A DNA stretch of 19,980 bases from a bacterium UBA4883 (lineage in GTDB: Bacteria > Bacillota > Clostridia > Oscillospirales > Acutalibacteraceae): the NCBI GenBank assembly GCA_002399225.1, contig DHDF01000068.1, positions 2,326 through 22,305 of the forward strand, written 5' to 3'. The notes beneath the pieces are model-generated. The model had not been told where the DNA came from. It worked only from the letters and a program-made list of their open reading frames with translations, and made no database searches. Of this stretch, positions 15,454 through 19,980 are shown in pieces. The stretch's first letter is position 1, and each line of letters opens with the position of its first letter. A program made the position numbers and the translations under genes.

Positions 15454-15945
15454 GTGGCAATACGAAACATTATAACCATCGAAGAGGAAGGACCGTTTCT
15501 TCATAAAAAATGCCGGCCGGTCGACCGGTTTAATCAGCGTCTTTGGACTTTGCTGGACGATATGGCGGAAACACTTCACGAGGCGAACGGTGTCGGTCTG
15601 GCTGCCATTCAGGTCGGGATACTTCGCCGGGCTGTGGTGATCGACATCGGCGACGGCGTGCGGGAACTGATCAACCCCGTCATTCTGGAGAAGTCCGGCG
15701 AGCAGGAATGTACGGAAGGATGTCTTTCCATCCCAGGCAAATGGGGAATTACCAAGCGCCCGCAGCATGTCAAGGTCCGTGCGCAGGATCGCAAGGGAAA
15801 CTTCTTTGAGTATGAAGGGGACGGCTTGCTGGCGACGGCTTCCTGTCATGAAATCGACCATTTGGATGGAGTTTTGTTCCTTTCCCATGTGACCAGAATG
15901 CTGACCAGTGAAGAATTGGAACATATGAATATCCCGGAGGAATAA
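15454..15945 (+). CDS. def: Peptide deformylase
   Basis: Removes the N-terminal formyl group from new proteins using a metal ion, pairing functionally with Fmt next door. The 163-aa product has all three family motifs: GVGLAAIQ at 46-53, EGCLS at 88-92 with the metal-binding Cys90, and HEIDH at 132-136 with metal-binding His132 and His136 and catalytic Glu133. The first motif has Ile where Pro is common, a tolerated change. The start is GTG 15454, 8 to 9 bases after a GGGGG run; the upstream ATG at 15439 ends at once in TAA. Three bases separate it from fmt, so the two are coupled. Confidence 0.97.
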   Translation: MAIRNIITIEEEGPFLHKKCRPVDRFNQRLWTLLDDMAETLHEANGVGLAAIQVGILRRAVVIDIGDGVRELINPVILEKSGEQECTEGCLSIPGKWGITKRPQHVKVRAQDRKGNFFEYEGDGLLATASCHEIDHLDGVLFLSHVTRMLTSEELEHMNIPEE

Positions 15946-15951
15946 ACATTG
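15936..15951 (+). promoter_or_regulatory. Shine-Dalgarno setting the TTG start of fmt
   Basis: GGAGGA at 15936-15941 is 7 bases before TTG 15949; it lies inside the end of def. No ATG gives a full N-terminus, so the TTG start is well supported. Confidence 0.8.
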
Positions 15952-16872
15952 AAGATCATTTTTATGGGAACCCCGGATTTTGCCGTTCCGCCTTTACAGT
16001 CGCTGATTGACGCGGGCCATGAAATTGCGGCGGTGTTTACGCGCCGTGACAAGCCGGTCGGAAGAAAGCAGATTCTTACGGCTCCGCCCGTCAAGATCTT
16101 GGCGCAGGAGCAGAAAATTCCGGTCTATCAGCCGAATACGCTGCGCGGAGCCGAAACGGAAGAAGTCATTGCCCGGATGCAGCCGGATATCATCGTCGTT
16201 GCGGCCTACGGAAGAATTCTGCCGAAGAATATTCTGGATCTGCCCCGCCTCGGCTGCGTGAATGTTCATGCTTCTCTGCTCCCGAAGTACCGCGGGGCTG
16301 CCCCCATTCAGCAGGCCGTGCTGGACGGGGAGCCCGTGACCGGTGTCACGACGATGCAGATGGCCGAAGGGGTAGACACAGGCGATATTCTCCTGAGAGA
16401 ACAGACGGAGATCGGGCCGGAAGAAACCGCCGGCGAACTGTCTGCCCGGCTTTCGCAAATCGGTGCAGATATTCTCCTCCGCACGCTGGCGGGGCTGACG
16501 GACGGGACCATCGTCCCCGTTCCTCAGAAGGATGCCGAATCAAGTTATGCTCCCATGCTGACAAGAAAGCTTTCCCCCGTTGACTGGAACCGTCCGGCAG
16601 AGCAGATCCATAATCAGGTCAGGGGGCTTTCTCCCTGGCCGGGTGCCGATACCTCCTTTGCGGGAAAGACACTGAAAATTCACCGTACCCGCCCGGCGGG
16701 AACCGACCGGGGCACGCCGGGCCAGATTCTCCCCGGCAGAGAGTTGAAAGCCGTTTGCGGCGGCGGAACCGTGCTGGAACTGCTGGAAGTTCAGATGGAA
16801 GGCAAAAAAAAGATGAAGGGTTCCGATTTTCTGCAGGGTCATCCTGCGGAAGGAATCATTTTAGGGAAATAA
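15949..16872 (+). CDS. fmt: Methionyl-tRNA formyltransferase
   Basis: Transfers a formyl group from 10-formyltetrahydrofolate to initiator Met-tRNA. The 307-aa length is usual. The N-terminal KIIFMGTPDFAVPPL begins the Rossmann domain; the catalytic triad is N105, H107 (in NVHASLLPKYRGAAPIQ) and D143 (in AEGVDTGDIL). A linker and the C-terminal OB-fold tRNA-binding domain follow (PWPGADTSFAGKTLKI onward). The start is TTG 15949 with a strong GGAGGA. It is three bases after def and 19 bases before the metallopeptidase, in the common def-fmt order. Confidence 0.97.
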   Translation: MKIIFMGTPDFAVPPLQSLIDAGHEIAAVFTRRDKPVGRKQILTAPPVKILAQEQKIPVYQPNTLRGAETEEVIARMQPDIIVVAAYGRILPKNILDLPRLGCVNVHASLLPKYRGAAPIQQAVLDGEPVTGVTTMQMAEGVDTGDILLREQTEIGPEETAGELSARLSQIGADILLRTLAGLTDGTIVPVPQKDAESSYAPMLTRKLSPVDWNRPAEQIHNQVRGLSPWPGADTSFAGKTLKIHRTRPAGTDRGTPGQILPGRELKAVCGGGTVLELLEVQMEGKKKMKGSDFLQGHPAEGIILGK

Positions 16873-16891
16873 CGGAAAGGGGCTGTCGGGA

Positions 16892-17599
16892 ATGTATGGC
16901 TTTTATTATTTTAATTATGCATATTTCTGGATCATGGTCCCTGCATTGATCGTTACTCTGATTGCCCAAGTGAGGGTAAACTCCACGTTTGCGCGGTATT
17001 CCCGCACTCAGACGGTCAACCGGGTGGCGGGGGCGGAAGCCGCGGACCGCGTTGCGCGCTCCGGTGGAGTCCGCCGCTTGGGTATCAGGCGGATTGGAGG
17101 AAACCTGACCGATAATTTTGACCCGCGGAACGACACCATCAGCCTTTCGGAGGGCGTTTATTCCTCTTCTTCCATCTCTGCCGTGGGCGTAGCGGCGCAC
17201 GAGGCGGGCCATGCGATTCAGAAGGCCGAGGGATATGCCCCCAATCAGATTCGCGCTGCTCTGGTGCCCGTGACCAACTTCGGTTCGCGCCTTTCGATGC
17301 CCCTCATTATCATTGGACTGATCCTGCCCGTCCAGTATGATTTTGTCGTTTACGCCGGCATCATTTTGTACAGCCTGGTCGTCCTCTTTCAGCTGGTGAC
17401 TTTGCCGGTTGAGTTCAACGCGAGTTCGCGGGCTATCCGCGCCCTGGACAGCACGGGCATCCTTTACCCGGATGAATTGGAAGGCGCTAAAAAAGTTCTG
17501 CGGGCCGCGGCAATGACCTATCTTGCGGCAAGTTTCACGGCTTTGGTGACCTTGTTCCGCTTTCTTCTGATCGCGGCCAGCAGAAGAGACAGCCGATGA
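16892..17599 (+). CDS. YugP-type zinc metallopeptidase, membrane protein
   Basis: A 235-aa membrane metallopeptidase of the YugP/neutral zinc metallopeptidase family; the substrate is unknown. A hydrophobic N-terminal segment (about 8-26) leads to the cytosolic or external catalytic part with ISLSEGVYSSSSISAVGVAAHEAGHA, where HEAGH at 103-107 is the zinc motif. Two or more membrane segments follow in the middle (LIIIGLILPV and VYAGIILYSLVVLFQLVTLP), then the LPVEFNASSRAIRALD block typical of the family, and a final hydrophobic stretch. The ATG at 16892 follows GGAAAGGGG (16874-16882) by 9 bases. The gene is inserted between fmt and rsmB, as in other Clostridia, and its stop overlaps the rsmB start by four bases. 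Confidence 0.92.
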   Translation: MYGFYYFNYAYFWIMVPALIVTLIAQVRVNSTFARYSRTQTVNRVAGAEAADRVARSGGVRRLGIRRIGGNLTDNFDPRNDTISLSEGVYSSSSISAVGVAAHEAGHAIQKAEGYAPNQIRAALVPVTNFGSRLSMPLIIIGLILPVQYDFVVYAGIILYSLVVLFQLVTLPVEFNASSRAIRALDSTGILYPDELEGAKKVLRAAAMTYLAASFTALVTLFRFLLIAASRRDSR

Positions 17600-18936
17600 T
17601 GGCGGGCGGTGCGCGGGCTGCGGCGCTGAAAGCCCTTCTCCGGGTCGATTCGGAGGGAGCGTACTCCAACCTGGTGCTGGACCATACGCTTTCCGAATTT
17701 CATCTGGAAGCGCGGGACCGATCCCTTGCCACGACGATCTTTTACGGAACCTTGGAGCGGCGGATTACGCTGGATTATGTCATCGGGCGTTTTTCCAGCA
17801 CGCCTTTCAATAAAATATCTCCGGTTGCCCTGGAAATTCTGCGGCTCGGCCTCTACCAAATTTTATATCTGGATAAAGTTCCTGCTTCCGCGGCGGTGGA
17901 CGAGTCGGTCAAGCTGGCGAAAACCTGCGGCGCGAAACGGGCATCCGGATTTGTCAATGCCATACTCAGAAATTTTCTCCGCAGCGGCGGGCGTCTGCCG
18001 CCGTTTCAGTCCGGCACTTCTCCGCTGCGGAAGCTGAGTGTGGCTTATTCCTGCCCGGAATGGATCATTGCGCTTTGGAGCAGGGCATATGGCAAAGACA
18101 TTGCCTTCCGGCTGCTGAAAAGCATGCTGCAAAAGCCCGATCTTTTTGCCCGTGTGAATAATACGCGCATCGGAGAGGAACAATTAATCGAAAGGCTTCG
18201 CTTGGAAGGCCAAAACGCCGTGCGCGTTTCATGGCCCGACCATGCGATCCGGTTTGACAAAGGGACGGACCCGGCCCGCGGCAGGTGCTGGCGGGAAGGT
18301 CTGTTTCATATTCAGGATTTATCTTCTCAGGTCTTATGCGCTCTGATTGCTCCGCAGGCCGGAGCGACGGTGCTCGACGTCTGCTCTGCTCCGGGGGGCA
18401 AGGCATTTACCCTGGCCGAGTCCATGAAAAACAGCGGAACGGTCCTCGCTTTTGACAAATCCCGGAAGAAGGCCGGGCTGATCCGAAAGGGCGCGCAGCG
18501 GCTGTGCCTTTCCTCGGTCAAAACCGGAGTCCGCAACGCGGCGGCTCCGGAGAAAAACCCGGAACCGGGGGAAATCGTCCTCTGCGATGTTCCGTGTTCC
18601 GGGCTTGGCGTATTGAGGAGAAAGCCGGAGATCCGCTATAAATCGCACGATCCTATTGACAGTTTACCTGATTTGCAGTACCTTATTCTGTGTAAGTCGT
18701 CTGAACTGGTAAAACATGGCGGACTCCTCTTTTACAGCACATGTACCCTGAACCCTGCGGAAAACGGGTCGGTGGCGAGGCGTTTCTTGACTGAGCATGC
18801 GGAATTTCTGCCTCATCCGATTTCTCTGCCGCAAACATTTCCCCGCGTTGTAAAAGAACCCCGGCATCAGATGACACTTTTACCATATGCCCATGGGACG
18901 GATGGTTTCTTCTTCGCGGCATTTCGCAGAAGATAG
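17596..18936 (+). CDS. rsmB: 16S rRNA (cytosine-C5) methyltransferase RsmB
   Basis: Methylates C967 (E. coli numbering) of 16S rRNA with S-adenosylmethionine. The 446-aa product has an N-terminal NusB-like RNA-binding domain (about 1-135) and a C-terminal Rossmann methyltransferase domain. The SAM site is LDVCSAPGGKAF around residues 260-270. The two cysteines of the RNA m5C family are present: C334 in DVPCSGLGVLRRKPEIRY and the catalytic C383 in YSTCTLNPAENG. The ATG at 17596 overlaps the upstream stop as ATGA; ATG 17599 is an equal alternative. The Shine-Dalgarno is weak, in keeping with coupling. The stop overlaps the rlmN ribosome site. Confidence 0.96.
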   Translation: MMAGGARAAALKALLRVDSEGAYSNLVLDHTLSEFHLEARDRSLATTIFYGTLERRITLDYVIGRFSSTPFNKISPVALEILRLGLYQILYLDKVPASAAVDESVKLAKTCGAKRASGFVNAILRNFLRSGGRLPPFQSGTSPLRKLSVAYSCPEWIIALWSRAYGKDIAFRLLKSMLQKPDLFARVNNTRIGEEQLIERLRLEGQNAVRVSWPDHAIRFDKGTDPARGRCWREGLFHIQDLSSQVLCALIAPQAGATVLDVCSAPGGKAFTLAESMKNSGTVLAFDKSRKKAGLIRKGAQRLCLSSVKTGVRNAAAPEKNPEPGEIVLCDVPCSGLGVLRRKPEIRYKSHDPIDSLPDLQYLILCKSSELVKHGGLLFYSTCTLNPAENGSVARRFLTEHAEFLPHPISLPQTFPRVVKEPRHQMTLLPYAHGTDGFFFAAFRRR

Positions 18937-18945
18937 GAGGATATT

Positions 18946-19980
18946 TTGAACCGTACGGATCTAAAATCCATGACGCTCAGTGAAATCCAGGCGGCTTTTT
19001 CCGGCCAGCCTGCTTTCCGTGCGCTGCAGGTGTACCGGTGGCTTCATAAGGGTGTTTCCAGCTTTGACGAAATGACGGACCTCCCAAAGAGTTTCCGCGA
19101 TCGGCTGGCGGCGGAGTATTACATAGCCACCGCCCGGATTGAGCGCAAATATTGTTCCAAGTTGGATGATACCGTCAAATATCTGTTTCGTTTCAATAAT
19201 GGGGAAATGGTTGAAAGCGTGCTGATGAGTTATCATCACGGCCGGACGGTGTGCATTTCCACCCAGGCGGGGTGCAAAATGAACTGTGCGTTCTGCGCCA
19301 CGGGCAAAAGCGGCTTTTCCCGCAATCTGACCGCTTCTGAGATGCTGTCCCAGGTTCAGGCTGCTCAGCTTGATGCGGGGGAGCGGATTTCCAACATCGT
19401 TTTGATGGGAATGGGGGAGCCTTTGGACAATTACGAGGCGGTTCTCCGCTTTTTGGATTTGGTTTCCTCAAAAGAGGGGATGAATCTTGGAATGCGCCAT
19501 ATTTCTCTTTCCACCTGCGGTGTCGTGGATAAAATCTATGACCTTGCCAATCGAAAATACCAGCTGACGCTTTCTGTTTCTCTGCATGCGCCGAACGACC
19601 GGATCCGCTCTCAGCTCATGCCGGTTAACCGCAAGTGGAATCTGGAGGAACTGCTCCGGGCGTGCCGCTATTACGCCGAGATGACCGGGCGCCGGATTTC
19701 TTTCGAATACACCGTGATCGACGGAGTCAATGACAGTGCGGAATGCGCCGCAGAACTTGCCTGCAGACTGCGCGGAATTCTTTGCCATGTCAATTTAATC
19801 CCGGTCAACCACGTCAGCGGTTCCGCATTCCATAAAAGTTCTCAGGAACGGCTGCATGCTTTTGAATCTGCCTTGTCAAATCATGGCGTGAATGTCACGG
19901 TTCGCAGAACGCTGGGTGCGGATATCGAGGCCTCCTGCGGCCAGCTGAAGCGCAGACACGAAGAGGAGGTGGCCAATGTT
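18946..19980 (+). CDS. rlmN: Dual-specificity RNA methyltransferase RlmN (3' end cut by window)
   Basis: Radical-SAM enzyme that methylates C2 of A2503 in 23S rRNA and of A37 in some tRNAs. The frame runs open to the window edge for 345 codons, close to the whole family length, so only the last few residues are missing. The 4Fe-4S motif CxxxCxxC is C110-K-M-N-C114-A-F-C117 in STQAGCKMNCAFCATG. The GEP motif is MGMGEPLDNY, and the S-adenosyl and RNA-binding blocks LSVSLHAPND and NLIPVNHV follow. The second methylation cysteine is C331 in GADIEASCGQL. The start is TTG 18946, 5 bases after AGGAGG (18935-18940), which overlaps the rsmB stop. No terminator is seen before it. Confidence 0.96.
   Translation, partial: MNRTDLKSMTLSEIQAAFSGQPAFRALQVYRWLHKGVSSFDEMTDLPKSFRDRLAAEYYIATARIERKYCSKLDDTVKYLFRFNNGEMVESVLMSYHHGRTVCISTQAGCKMNCAFCATGKSGFSRNLTASEMLSQVQAAQLDAGERISNIVLMGMGEPLDNYEAVLRFLDLVSSKEGMNLGMRHISLSTCGVVDKIYDLANRKYQLTLSVSLHAPNDRIRSQLMPVNRKWNLEELLRACRYYAEMTGRRISFEYTVIDGVNDSAECAAELACRLRGILCHVNLIPVNHVSGSAFHKSSQERLHAFESALSNHGVNVTVRRTLGADIEASCGQLKRRHEEEVANV
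19964..19980 (+). promoter_or_regulatory. Shine-Dalgarno and first codon of the next gene
   Basis: AGGAGGTGG (19964-19972) precedes ATG 19976 by three bases inside the end of rlmN. A new overlapping gene therefore begins here and runs out of the window. By Firmicutes gene order a PP2C-type phosphatase (prpC/stp), followed by a PASTA kinase, is the natural expectation, but no coding sequence is visible to test it. Confidence 0.6.

Noticed and set aside
1..19980. Search for CRISPR arrays, tRNA, rRNA, transposons, toxin-antitoxin pairs or a new defence system
   Set aside because: No regular repeats, RNA gene signatures, transposase or defence-type domains were seen; nearly all DNA is assigned to core genes and no gene-free stretch exceeds 300 bases.

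Overview
The window is a dense block of housekeeping genes from a Gram-positive bacterium, most likely a spore-forming member of Clostridia with moderately GC-rich DNA (an Oscillospiraceae-type relative would fit). This is inferred from gene content and order: scpA-scpB beside a ytfI/ytfJ-like pair, dacB and rluB; yicC-remA-gmk-rpoZ-priA-def-fmt-rsmB-rlmN in the classic Firmicutes order; zinc-ribbon forms of L28 and L32; frequent GTG and TTG starts behind strong Shine-Dalgarno sites. No phage, insertion sequence, CRISPR array, tRNA or rRNA was seen. The species cannot be named from the sequence alone.

Layout. 1-896: 3' part of a DacF-type D-Ala-D-Ala carboxypeptidase. 934-2334: pgi with its own promoter. 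2388-2850: a small P-loop protein of unknown function closed by a terminator. 2881-3698: a consensus promoter driving a YceD/DUF177 protein and rpmF (L32), closed by a terminator. 3809-5128: der, ending in a bidirectional terminator shared with rpmB (L28), the only minus-strand gene. 5512-10820: a promoter followed by a site-2 protease, scpA, scpB, a DUF2953 protein, ytfJ/gerW, dacB and rluB, ended by a strong terminator. 10841-19980: a promoter followed by yicC, remA, gmk, rpoZ, priA, def, fmt, a YugP-type zinc metallopeptidase, rsmB and rlmN, with overlaps or short gaps and no terminator. The window stops at the ribosome binding site and ATG of the next gene.

How the genes fit together. The 5.5-10.8 kb unit joins chromosome condensation (ScpAB), spore and envelope functions (DUF2953, GerW-like, DD-carboxypeptidase, membrane protease) and 23S rRNA modification. 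The 10.8-20 kb unit joins RNA turnover (YicC), a DNA-binding regulator (RemA), GMP phosphorylation, RNA polymerase omega, replication restart (PriA), N-terminal formyl-methionine handling (Def, Fmt) and rRNA methylation (RsmB, RlmN). Every gene looks intact apart from the two cut by the window edges.

This is largely an ordinary core region, and I do not see a convincing new system. The best leads are modest: a hairpin that would mask the ribosome binding site of dacB, inverted repeats around the pgi promoter, an uncharacterised P-loop protein, and a possibly structured leader before der.
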